From assembly GCA_022820925.1 (NCBI GenBank), contig JAJEEO010000001.1, positions 315,001 through 379,000 of the forward strand: a DNA stretch of 64,000 bases, in the 5' to 3' direction. The stretch is from Acidimicrobiia bacterium (GTDB taxonomy: Bacteria > Actinomycetota > Acidimicrobiia > Acidimicrobiales > Poriferisodalaceae). The stretch's first letter is position 1; each line of letters begins with the position of its first letter. Shown piece after piece: positions 52,178 through 60,800 of this stretch. The notes beneath the pieces were generated by a model, which saw only the letters and a program-made list of their open reading frames with translations, searched no databases and had not been told where the DNA came from. Made by a program: the position numbers and the translations under genes.

Positions 52178-52277
52178 CTCGGGCTGCTCCCTCGGCACGC
52201 CGGCAGCGATGCCTGGCTCGCAGGAAGCTCAGCAGGGCCGACGCCCACCGAGCCGTCCGGATCGAGCCGACATGGCG

Positions 52278-52350
52278 CACCCCCAACGGGATTCGAACCC
52301 GTGCCGCCACCTTGAGAGGGTGGTGTCCTTGGCCGCTAGACGATGGGGGC
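52278..52350 (-). tRNA. tRNA-Glu (anticodon CTC)
   Basis: On the minus strand: acceptor stem GCCCCCA/TGGGGGT (seven pairs, one G-U), anticodon arm CCACC-CTCTCAA-GGTGG giving anticodon CTC, T-arm CGGG-TTCGAAT-CCCG. No intron and no encoded CCA. It stands alone between the AMP-ligase and a MazF pair. Confidence 0.95.
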
Positions 52351-52464
52351 TGGTTGAGATGCGAGGAGCCAGCATACCGACCCCTCATCGCGCGCTCATG
52401 AGGTCCTGAGAAACGACCGCCATGTCAAGCGTTGCCGCAGATACGACGCGTGGCACAGAAATGC

Positions 52465-52470
52465 TACGTT
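52465..52470 (+). promoter_or_regulatory. -10 hexamer of the second MazF pair
   Basis: TACGTT ends 6 nt before the antitoxin ATG (52477), consistent with a leaderless transcript. The overlapping GGCATGCGACGTCG region could hold an operator. Confidence 0.4.
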
Positions 52471-52476
52471 TATGGC

Positions 52477-52752
52477 ATGCGACGTCGAGTGAGCACAACG
52501 GTCGATGCAGAACTTCTGGACCGTGCTCGTGCGCTCCAAGCCTGGCCATCGGACGCAGCGATGATGGACGCTGCCCTCGAAGCTCTCGCCAAGCGTCACC
52601 GTGAGGCTGAAATCGACGCGGCGTACGCGGCGTATGACCGACTGCCCCTGAGTGCGCCAGACGAGTGGGGCGACGTGGAGTCGTTCGCCACGGCGAACAG
52701 CCTCGGCTCGCTCCAGCAGGATGCGAGTGACGACTCCCCCGCGGAGTCATGA
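52477..52752 (+). CDS. Antitoxin of a MazF-type pair
   Basis: A 91-residue protein: RRRVSTTVDAELLDRARALQ, ATMMDAALEALAKRHREAEI-type helix (SDAAMMDAALEALAKRH), then an acidic tail. The N-terminus is ribbon-helix-helix-like. Its TGA overlaps the toxin ATG (ATGA, 52749-52752). The start ATG 52477 is chosen from the -10 position. Confidence 0.75.
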   Translation: MRRRVSTTVDAELLDRARALQAWPSDAAMMDAALEALAKRHREAEIDAAYAAYDRLPLSAPDEWGDVESFATANSLGSLQQDASDDSPAES

Positions 52753-53078
52753 CAGCCGCCGGACCCCGCTGGGGTGAGGTCTGGTGGTGCGAAGCGCCAG
52801 ATCTCGACAGACGCCCGGTGGTCGTGCTCTCACGAGATGCCGCGCTGGATCGTCTGGCGACCGCAATGGTGGCCCCGTGCACAACTACCGTCCGGCGGCT
52901 GCCGAGCGAAGTCATGCTCGAGCCCGGCGACGATCCGGTGCCGAAGCCATCGGCGGTCAATCTGGACTCAGTTCACACCGTGCGCCAGGCGTGGCTGGTG
53001 ACGAGACTCGGCTGGCTGAGCGATGATCGCATGCGCGAGATCTGCCGGGCTCTCGAAGTTGCCGTCGCCTGTTCTTGA
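52749..53078 (+). CDS. MazF/PemK-type toxin
   Basis: A 109-residue protein: RWGEVWWCEAPDLDRRPVVVLSRDAA, MVAPCTTTVRRLPSEVML, PKPSAVNLDSVHTVRQAWL. The same layout as the 28.3-kb toxin but clearly diverged, so not a recent duplicate. Probable mRNA interferase. It converges on the DUF3179 gene, 3 bp apart. Confidence 0.8.
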   Translation: MTAAGPRWGEVWWCEAPDLDRRPVVVLSRDAALDRLATAMVAPCTTTVRRLPSEVMLEPGDDPVPKPSAVNLDSVHTVRQAWLVTRLGWLSDDRMREICRALEVAVACS

Positions 53079-53081
53079 CAC

Positions 53082-54695
53082 CTAGCTCGCGTCGAGCGGC
53101 GGCCAGATCTCGGTGTCGGGGTGCAGGCCGTACCAGGCGAACCAGAACGACTGCGACGTCACGATGCGCGCCAGCCTGACGTCGACGCCATCGCGGCCGT
53201 CCACGCCGCTGACGCGCAGCTCGTCGTGCAGCACTCCCCCGGGCGCCACCTCCACGGCGGCACCGTGGCGCCACGCCTCGGCGGGCACGCCCGCCGCATC
53301 GGCAGCGCTGTACACCCTGGCCCCGCCTTGGTTCGGCACCATCACCAGCGGTTCGCCGCCCAGCACGTACACGAACGGGCCTTCCCGCTCCAGCTCCGCC
53401 AGCCCCAGCGCCAGCCGGTGGCCGCCGCGATCAACCGTGACCACCTCCTCCTTCAGCTCGAACACGTCGGGCGTCTCGAAGGTCGGGAACCACAGATCCT
53501 CGCTGGAGTAGTACGTGCGGTACGCCGCGCCCGGCGTGTAGTCGTAGCTGATCGGCGGGCGCTCGGGCATCTCGGGGAAGTACGTGGGCGGGGGCACCTC
53601 GAGCGTGAACGTGTCGGGGTGATCGGCCAGCCAGTCCGACCAGCGCGTCGTGGCCACCGGGAACTGCGCCAGCTTCGTGCCGGCCAGAGGGCCGGCGAAC
53701 GCGGTGCCCGAGAGGTGGTTCCACAGGCTCTCGGTCTCGTTGTCGATCATGATCTTGTTCGAGTCCATCAGCAGGCCCGAGGTCTGGAACGACAGCACGT
53801 CGCCGTTGGGCAGCCGCCGGTCGAACATGAGCGCTGTGAGGCACAGGGTGCAGTAGCCGAGCGCCACCGGCACATCGCCGACCACGTCGTTCGCCAGCTC
53901 GTGGCGTGCCAGGAACCGCACCGGGTACGCCCCGGCTTCGCCGCCGATCACCACGCCCAGCACCAATTCCTCATCGGTCATGAAATCGGCTTGGGCGGGA
54001 GTGAGCCGTTCAGGGTTGTTCAGCTCCGGAATGCCGCCCCGGCGCACCCCGCCGAACTGGATCGCGCCCAGCGTGACCCGGTCGGTGACCTGGGCGAGCA
54101 TGTCGCCGAAGCGGAAGTCGAGGTAGGCGTACAGCTCGCTCTTGAAGACCTCGTAGCCCTCGCCGGGATCGACGCCGTTGGTGCGGTACCACGAGCCGTA
54201 GCGGACGTAGTCGCTGTTGAAGTCGCCAGAGCTCTCGATGCCCGTCAGCCGCTCCAGCGCCCCCATCGACGTATCGGACACGTTGCGCGAACCGGCGGTG
54301 CGCATGATGTCCATGACCCAGGGAACCCACCGCTGGTCGCCGGTCAGGCCCATCTCGCCGGCGATGTTCGCGGCGAATGCGGTATTCGGCAGCTCCAGGA
54401 ACTCGTGGATTTTCTCGGTCAGCGTCAGCTCCAGGAACGGCCGACCGTCCTCGGTGCCCGGAAAGAACGGCTGGGTGGTCGGCGGCGGCGCAGTGTCGGA
54501 GGGCGTGGTGTCGGGCGGCCCCATGTCGTCGGCGGCGGGCTCGGTGGCCGCGGCGCTGCCTGCCGGATCGGCCGCCAAGGTCGACGATGTCGCTGGCGGC
54601 TCAGTCGCTACGGCGCCCTCGTCCTCCCGAGACGAGGTCGAGCAGGCCGCGGCAAGCACGCTCACCGCCACAGCAGCGCAGATCAGCTTTCGCAT
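53082..54695 (-). CDS. DUF3179 lipoprotein
   Basis: A 537-residue exported protein: signal peptide with lipobox VLAAAC, a Thr/Pro/Ala-rich linker, then DUF3179 (GEAGAYPVRFLARHELANDV, LGYCTLCLTALMFDR, TSGLLMDSNKIMIDNETES, WNHLSGTAFAGPLAGTKL). The paired Cys of CTLC suggest metal or thiol chemistry; function is unknown. TAGGCT lies about 10 nt upstream of the ATG. Confidence 0.83.
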   Translation of the reverse strand: MRKLICAAVAVSVLAAACSTSSREDEGAVATEPPATSSTLAADPAGSAAATEPAADDMGPPDTTPSDTAPPPTTQPFFPGTEDGRPFLELTLTEKIHEFLELPNTAFAANIAGEMGLTGDQRWVPWVMDIMRTAGSRNVSDTSMGALERLTGIESSGDFNSDYVRYGSWYRTNGVDPGEGYEVFKSELYAYLDFRFGDMLAQVTDRVTLGAIQFGGVRRGGIPELNNPERLTPAQADFMTDEELVLGVVIGGEAGAYPVRFLARHELANDVVGDVPVALGYCTLCLTALMFDRRLPNGDVLSFQTSGLLMDSNKIMIDNETESLWNHLSGTAFAGPLAGTKLAQFPVATTRWSDWLADHPDTFTLEVPPPTYFPEMPERPPISYDYTPGAAYRTYYSSEDLWFPTFETPDVFELKEEVVTVDRGGHRLALGLAELEREGPFVYVLGGEPLVMVPNQGGARVYSAADAAGVPAEAWRHGAAVEVAPGGVLHDELRVSGVDGRDGVDVRLARIVTSQSFWFAWYGLHPDTEIWPPLDAS

Positions 54696-54742
54696 ACGGC
54701 GGCCGAGCCTATGGCAGCCCCCCGCTGCGCCATGGTCAGCAA

Positions 54743-54826
54743 GAGGCTGAGCCGGCAGGCGAAGCCGTGGCCCGAGCGGCCCGTGAGCCCAATCGCATCA
54801 GCACGGGGAACAAGAGCGGGAAGAAA
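54743..54826 (+). repeat. Dispersed ~85-bp repeat, copy C
   Basis: GAGGCTGAGCCGGCAGGCG, GTGGCCCGAGCGGCCCGTGAG, AATCGCATCAGCACGGGG, AACAAGAGCGGGAAGAAAC: the best reference copy. It lies in the 236-bp gap between the divergent DUF3179 and polysaccharide deacetylase genes. Confidence 0.75.
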
Positions 54827-54931
54827 CCGGTGGTGCGACGAGAAGGCTCGCTTCTACGCGTCGCCCTCTGGTTGGGCTAGAACGGCAAGCGTGAGCGGCC
54901 GCTGCGGCGGCACCACCAAGGGGGAATCACG

Positions 54932-55810
54932 ATGGACAACGGCGCTAGCAACGGGGCGATACCCGACAATCCGGCGGGCTACGTCTGCCTGACCTTCGAC
55001 TTCGACGGGCCGTCGTTGTGGATAGCCCGCCGCCAGACCACCCCCACGCCCATCTCACGCGGCGAGTTCGGCGCCGTCGCCGTGCCGCGGATTCTCAAGC
55101 TGCTCGCCCGCCACGACATCCCGAGCACCTTCTTCATCCCGGGCCACTCCATCGACACCTACCCCGACGCAGCCCGCATGGTGGTCGACGCCGGCTGCGA
55201 GGTGGGCCTGCACGGCTACGCCCACGAGTACAACCCCCGGCTCAGCGAAGACGAGGAGCGAGCCATCCTCGATCGCACCTTCGCCCAGATCGATTCGCTC
55301 ACCGGCGCCCCGCCCAAGGGCTACCGGGCGCCCTCGGGCGACATCAACCCCTGGACGATCGACCTGCTGATGGAATACGGCCTCAGCTACGACTCCTCGC
55401 TCATGGGCCACGACTACGCGCCCTACTGGCTGCGCACCGGGGATCAGTTCCCGCTCGACGGGCCCATGGAGTTCGGCGAGCAGGTCGACCTGGTGGAGCT
55501 GCCGTTCAGCTGGCACCTCGACGACTACGTCCACCTGGAGTTCGTGACGTTCAAGAACACGATCCTGACCGGGCTGGAGAACCCCGGCACGATGTTCGAC
55601 ACGTTCCTGTCGGATGTGAAGTGGATGACCAGCGAGGTGCAGCACGGCGTGTGCACGGTGACCTTCCACCCGCAGGCGATCGGCCGGGGCGGGCGGCTGT
55701 ACGAGATGGAACGCTGGATCGAGCAGATGACCGACCTGGGCGTGAGCTACACCCGCATGTGCGACGTGGCCGACGCCTGGCGGGGCGGGCGCCAGCTCGG
55801 CATCGAGTAG
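54932..55810 (+). CDS. Polysaccharide deacetylase (NodB-type)
   Basis: A 292-residue hydrolase: VCLTFDFDGPSLW (TFDFD, catalytic and metal Asp), FFIPGHSIDTYPD, VGLHGYAHEYNPRL (metal His), GYRAPSGDINPW (Arg region). No signal peptide, so it may be cytoplasmic or act on a small substrate (as in the allantoinase/PuuE-like group). ATG 54932 has GGGGGA 6 nt before it. Confidence 0.86.
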   Translation: MDNGASNGAIPDNPAGYVCLTFDFDGPSLWIARRQTTPTPISRGEFGAVAVPRILKLLARHDIPSTFFIPGHSIDTYPDAARMVVDAGCEVGLHGYAHEYNPRLSEDEERAILDRTFAQIDSLTGAPPKGYRAPSGDINPWTIDLLMEYGLSYDSSLMGHDYAPYWLRTGDQFPLDGPMEFGEQVDLVELPFSWHLDDYVHLEFVTFKNTILTGLENPGTMFDTFLSDVKWMTSEVQHGVCTVTFHPQAIGRGGRLYEMERWIEQMTDLGVSYTRMCDVADAWRGGRQLGIE

Positions 55811-55823
55811 CAGCCGCCGCACA

Positions 55824-55880
55824 TTTCTTCCCGCTCTTGTTCGCTGCGCTCACGGGCCGCTCGGGCCCGGGGCTCAGCCG
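55824..55880 (-). repeat. Dispersed ~85-bp repeat, copy E (shortened)
   Basis: On the minus strand: GCGGCTGAGCCCCGGGCCCG, GAGCGGCCCGTGAGCGCAGC and GAACAAGAGCGGGAAGAAA. Relative to copy C it lacks two internal blocks. It starts immediately after the TAG stop of the acyl-CoA dehydrogenase and lies between convergent genes. Confidence 0.65.
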
Positions 55881-57023
55881 CTACCCCTCGACGCCGTCGA
55901 GCATGCGGCTGATCAGCAGCTTCTGGACCTCTGAGGTGCCCTCGTAGATCTGGTACACCCGCACGTCGCGGTAGATCTTCTCGACGGGATAGTCGTTGAG
56001 GAAGCCGTACCCGCCGTGGATCTGGATGGCCTTCGACGCCACCCGCTCGGCCATCTCCGACGCGAACAGCTTCGCCATGGAGGCCTCGCGGGCGCATTCG
56101 AGGCCCTGGTCGCGCATCTGGGCCGCGTGCAGGTAGAGCTGGCGTGCCGCTTCGATCTGGGTGGCCATCTCGGCGAGGGTGAACGAGATCGCCTGGTGCT
56201 CCACGATGGGGCGCCCGAACGTCTCTCGCTCTTTGGCATAGGAATGGGCGGCCTTGAACGCGGCCCGTGCCCCGCCGGTGGCTTGGGCCGCGGCGCCGAT
56301 GCGGCCCAGCGACAGGTTGCCCAGCGCAATGCCGAGGCCCCGCCCGATCTCGCCGAGAACATCGCTTGCGGGCACGCGCATGTCCTCGAAGACCACCTGG
56401 CAGGTGTCGTTGGTGCGATGGCCGAGCTTGTCTTCCTTGGCGATCACGCGGTAGCCGGGGTTGTCGGTAGGCGTGATGAACGTGGTCATGCCCCGCTTGC
56501 CGGCGCTCGGATCGGTCACCGCCACGATCATCGCCACGTCGGCGGTCGAGCCAGCAGTGATGAACGCCTTGTGGCCGTTCAGCACGTACTCGTCGCCGTC
56601 GCGGGCGGCCCGGGTGCGGATGGCCGCGGCGTCGGAGCCGGTGTGGGGCTCGGTGAGGTGGATGCAGCCCAGCCACTCGCCGCTGGTGAGCTTGGTGAGG
56701 TAGTCGCGCCGCTGCTGGTCGGTGCCCGACTGCTGGATCGCCACTGCCACCGGCGAGTTGTTGGCCGCCATCATGTTGCTGACGCCGCCATCGGCGGCGG
56801 AGACCTCCTCGATGGCCAGCGCGTACGACACGAAGTCGGCACCCGCGCCGCCCCAGCAGGGGTCGACCATCACCCCCATGAGCCCGACCTCGGCCATCTT
56901 GCTGTAGAGCTCGCGGGGCGCACCGCCTGCCCGGTCCCACTCTGCGGCGTGGGGCGCTATCTCGCGCTGTGCGAACGCCCTGGCCACGTCGCGGATCTGC
57001 TGCTGCTCGTCGGTCAACTGCAC
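55881..57023 (-). CDS. Acyl-CoA dehydrogenase (short/medium-chain type)
   Basis: A 380-residue enzyme: LGCIHLTEPHTGSDAAAI, LNGHKAFITAGSTADVAM, YAKERETFGRPIVEHQAIS, IHGGYGFLNDYPVEKIYRD, VYQIYEGTSEVQKLLISRML with the catalytic Glu. Start GTG 57021-57023 has GGGGAGG 5 nt upstream and gives normal family length; the frame is open upstream. The adjacent polysaccharide deacetylase converges on it. Confidence 0.92.
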   Translation of the reverse strand: MQLTDEQQQIRDVARAFAQREIAPHAAEWDRAGGAPRELYSKMAEVGLMGVMVDPCWGGAGADFVSYALAIEEVSAADGGVSNMMAANNSPVAVAIQQSGTDQQRRDYLTKLTSGEWLGCIHLTEPHTGSDAAAIRTRAARDGDEYVLNGHKAFITAGSTADVAMIVAVTDPSAGKRGMTTFITPTDNPGYRVIAKEDKLGHRTNDTCQVVFEDMRVPASDVLGEIGRGLGIALGNLSLGRIGAAAQATGGARAAFKAAHSYAKERETFGRPIVEHQAISFTLAEMATQIEAARQLYLHAAQMRDQGLECAREASMAKLFASEMAERVASKAIQIHGGYGFLNDYPVEKIYRDVRVYQIYEGTSEVQKLLISRMLDGVEG

Positions 57024-57148
57024 TGCGCCCTCCCCAAAGGCGGTCCTGCCAGGCGAGTTGCCTCGCCTGCGCTCCGGCGCACACCATTCGCTCGCAGCGA
57101 CCCAACGTACCGCCATGCCGAATCCCGACTCAGCCGACGGCGGGGTGT

Positions 57149-57763
57149 CTATGGGTTGGTGGCGGCGCCCACTGCCTCGGTCTGACCCAGCGCCCCGACC
57201 AGCGCCGCTATCTGGACGCTGAGCTCGCCCACCTGAGCCTCCATCCGGTCGAACCGCTCGTCCATCCGATCAAACCGCTCATCCATCCGATCGAACCGCT
57301 CATCCATCCGATCGAACCGCTCGTCCATCCGGTCCAGCCGCCCGTCAATCGCGTCCAGCCGCTCGTCGATCCCGTCAAGCCGCGACTCCACCGCGTCGAG
57401 CCGCGCCTCCACTCCGCCAAGCCGCGCCTCCACCGCATCGAGGCGTTCATCGACTCGCACGTCCAAGCGCGTGATCCGGTCGTCCATGTCGCTAAACCGG
57501 TCGCTCACGTCGTTGAACCGGTTGCTGATCTCGTCGAAGCGGCCATTGACCGCGAAGAGCGCAAACCCGATCACGCCGAGGAGCCCCGTCAGAAAGAAGG
57601 CTGCGAGGCCCTTCTGCCACGGGTCCTGACGCACAGCGGCCGGCGCAGCCGGAGCCGTCATCGCCGGCGCGGGCGCAGGGTCGCCACCAGCAGCGGCGGC
57701 CGCAGCAGGGGCGACAGGGGCAGCAGGATCTACGGCGTCTGCCTCCCCGCCCCCATCAGACAT
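57149..57763 (-). CDS. Membrane-anchored heptad-repeat coiled-coil protein
   Basis: A 204-residue protein: a Pro/Ala-rich cytoplasmic start, one membrane segment (GLAAFFLTGLLGVIGFALFAV), then an almost perfect heptad array: VDERLDA, VEARLDA, then RMDERFD repeated five times. ATG 57763 has GGAGG 5 nt upstream. The function is unknown; it may be a stalk or scaffold. It lies beside the giant surface protein. Confidence 0.7.
   Translation of the reverse strand: MSDGGGEADAVDPAAPVAPAAAAAAGGDPAPAPAMTAPAAPAAVRQDPWQKGLAAFFLTGLLGVIGFALFAVNGRFDEISNRFNDVSDRFSDMDDRITRLDVRVDERLDAVEARLGGVEARLDAVESRLDGIDERLDAIDGRLDRMDERFDRMDERFDRMDERFDRMDERFDRMEAQVGELSVQIAALVGALGQTEAVGAATNP
57242..57346. repeat. 21-bp tandem repeat encoding heptads
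   Basis: Five 21-bp units (starts 57242, 57263, 57284, 57305, 57326) of the form CATCCGrTCGAACCGCTCrTC. Each encodes one RMDERFD heptad on the minus strand. The central three are nearly identical, indicating recent expansion or slippage. Confidence 0.85.
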
Positions 57764-57836
57764 GGCCACCTCCGCACTGACTGTTCCCACCATACCAAGC
57801 CTCCCCGGCCAATACGTCGAGAGTCGACGAATTCGA

Positions 57837-57850
57837 CAAGCAATTGCTTG
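57837..57850. promoter_or_regulatory. 14-bp perfect palindrome between surface and coiled-coil genes
   Basis: CAAGCAATTGCTTG, in an AT-rich stretch between the giant gene's stop and the coiled-coil gene's promoter region. GTCGA-N5-TCGAC lies beside it (57824-57838). It could be a regulator site or terminator; the evidence is sequence symmetry only. Confidence 0.4.
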
Positions 57851-57896
57851 GGCACCGTAACAACAATCGAAATTGACTGAAAATGACTATTGACGG

Positions 57897-60800
57897 TCAG
57901 CGGGAGAGGATTGCTCGGGCTACTCGGATGGCGGTCTCTATTCGGGTTGCGCCGCCGTAGCGGGGCACGGTGTCGTCAAGCGAGACGGCTCGGATGGCCT
58001 GTTCCACGTCGCTGCTGATGGCTGCGGTGCCGCCGATCAGCACCATCTGGGCCTGCTTGTAGCGCTCGATCAACGCCAGAGCTTCGGGGTCGATGCGGCC
58101 AGCGGCGGTGTAGAGCACGGCGCTGTTGGGTGTGCGGGCGGCCAGGGCCGACGCCACGCCGATGTCGGCTGGGCTCCAGCCGTTCGCCACGATCAGCGTC
58201 GCCTCCGACGCAGATACCGACGCTCCGTCGAGCAGCGCTGTCGCCGCGCTCACCGAGGTGCCGGCACGGGTCGCTCCCGCCACCCGCTCGACCTTCACGC
58301 CCGGCGACGCCTTGGCGATGGCCGCTTGCACATCGCCGCTCACCGCAGCCTCGCCGCCCACGATCACCACTCGGCGCGGCCGGTACTCGCTGATGATCGC
58401 AGCCGTCTCGGGCGACAGCGACCCGCCGCTCGTGTAGAGCACGGCTGAGCCGCTGGTGCGTGCCGACATCGCTGCGGCCACACCGATGTCGGGCGGGCTC
58501 CAGCCGTTCGCCACGAACAGCGTGGGCCGGCCGGCGAATCCCGGTGTGCCCAGAATCTGGCGGGCCACCGCGGCGGCAGTCTCGATCCGTGTCGCGCCCG
58601 CGACTCGTTCCTGCTCCCCCTGGCCGTTCGAGATCGCGGCCGAATTCGCAGCAGATGAGCTCACCGCTGCCTCGCCGCCCACGATGAACACCTTGGCGGG
58701 GCGCTCGTTGCGGATCATCTGGCGCACCAGCGACGACAGCCGGTCGCCCTCGGTGAACACCACTGCGGCGTTGTCGGTGCGGGCTGCCAGCGCTGCTGCC
58801 ACGCCGATGTCGGACGGGCTCCAGCCATTGGCGATCACCAGCACCGCCGTGCCCGGCTCCCTCGGGGCGCCGCCGCCACCACCGCCGCCACCGCCGCCAC
58901 CACCGCCTCCACCGCCAGTGCCGGTCCCGGTGCCAGTGGTCGTGGTGGGCACCACCAGCGCGAACGGCGAGTTCGCCGCAATGGCGGCGCACACGTGCGA
59001 GACGCCCTCGATGACCTGCACGTTGCTCTCGAGCGCCGTCCAGCCCGACTCGCCGTACCGGTAGACGGTGCCCGCCGTGCCCTCGAAGCAGATCGTGGCC
59101 CCCTCCGGCACCGTGATGTCGACCGGCGGCTCGCTGAACTGCTGCCCGGGCGGCGGCGTCTGGCTGGGATGGTCCGGCTCGACATCGCTCAGCTCGAAGT
59201 TGTCGGCGTTGATGCCCGTGCCGAAGGCCACCACCTTGGTGCCGTCCTCCTTGGTCTTCTCGACCGGTCGCCAGCCCGATGCCGACCACTCGCCGTCGCC
59301 CTCAGCGTTGGTGGCGCGCACCTGAATCTCGTATGACACGCCGACAGTGAGATTCGGGATTGTCGCTGTCGTTGTAGTGACCGGCACGTCCTGCGGGCCG
59401 TTCAGCCACGCCCCCTCGCCGCTGCGGTACCGCACGTCGTAGCTCGTGATCGGCGGCCCGGCGTTGGTCGGCTCCGTCCACGTAGCCGTCACGGAGGTCT
59501 CCGCCAGCCCCGTGACGCTCGGCGGACTCGGCGCCCCCGGCACCTCTCCAACGACGTTGGTGACGTTCACCGTGATCGTCGCGGTCGCTGTCGCCAGCCG
59601 GACGCCGGTGCCGCTCGTCGCCGTCACATGGATCACATACTCGTTCGAGTCGCCTTGCGAGCCACCCTGCGGATCCTCGAAGTTCGGTGCCGCATCGAAC
59701 GTGATCTCGCCGCCGTTGGTGATCGAGAACAGGTCCTCGTCGTCCCCGCCGGTGATCGAATAGTCGACGACGCTGTCCTGCGCATCGGGATCGGTGGCTG
59801 TCACCGTCGTGACCGCTGTCGTGTTCTCATTCACATCGACGCGAATCTGCGACCCACGCGCAAACACCGGCGGCTCAGCAACATCGCTCAAGGTGATCGT
59901 GACCGTGATCGAGTCGCTGCCGCCCTGACCGTCGGCGACGGCCAGGGTCACCTGGTAGCTCGACCTCGTCTCGAAGTCGTAGACCACGCCGCTCCTGGTG
60001 CGGATCTGACCGCTGGTCGAGACCACATCGAAGAACTGCCCGCCAGCCGAATCGATGCTGTAGGTCAGCGTCCCCCCATCAGCGTCGGTCGCCCCGACGG
60101 CTGAACCCACGGGCTGATTTGCAGGGGTGTTCTCCGCCACACCGCGCGCCGCCGCCGACCCCTCGGTGAACACTGGCGGCTGATTCACGAACTCGTTCAC
60201 GGTCACCGTGAACGTCGCCGTCGCCGCGTTGTAGTTGGTTGTCGCAGAAGCGGTCACCGTGATCTCGCAGGCACCTGCCGCGACCAAGTTCAGCGCGCCG
60301 CTGTTCGCGTCGACCGTGCACACCGTCTGGTCGCCGCTGGCGTAGGAAAGCGAGCTGCCGGCTACCGCGCCCGTCGGCGCCGTCACGGTCGGTGCCGTCT
60401 GGCCAAATGTCACAGCGGACGGGCTGTACGCGAAGCCGCTGAGCGACTGGGTGCCCTTGCCCACCGGCGGCAACGTCAACGGCACGTCCGCTGTGTTGCC
60501 CACGCGGTCCGTCAGGCGCACGGTCACGCTGGATGAGCTGCCAGCGGTAGTTGGCTTGCCGCTGATCGCGCCGGTGTTCGGGTTCAGCGTCAAGCCGGGT
60601 GGAAGCGTCCCGGTCTGCAGCGCATAGGTCTCGATGTCAGTTGATGCGTTGCTCGGAGCGATGGCGGCTGGAACGCCGACCGTCAAAGAAGCCGGCGCGC
60701 CATACATCGCCGACGGCGCCACCCCGTCCACGCGGTGGCTGGTCGAAGCCGCCAGCGTCGGCAGCGACAGCAACGCCGGGTTGCCGTTCGCATCTTCGAT

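Noticed and set aside
52278..53078. MazF pair beside tRNA-Glu as an integrated island
   Set aside because: The TA pair is on the 5' side of the tRNA, whereas integration normally uses the 3' end; no duplicated tRNA tail or integrase was seen.
57242..57346. Regular 21-bp repeats that could suggest a CRISPR array
   Set aside because: Units are contiguous without spacers and encode perfect protein heptads in a clear coding frame.
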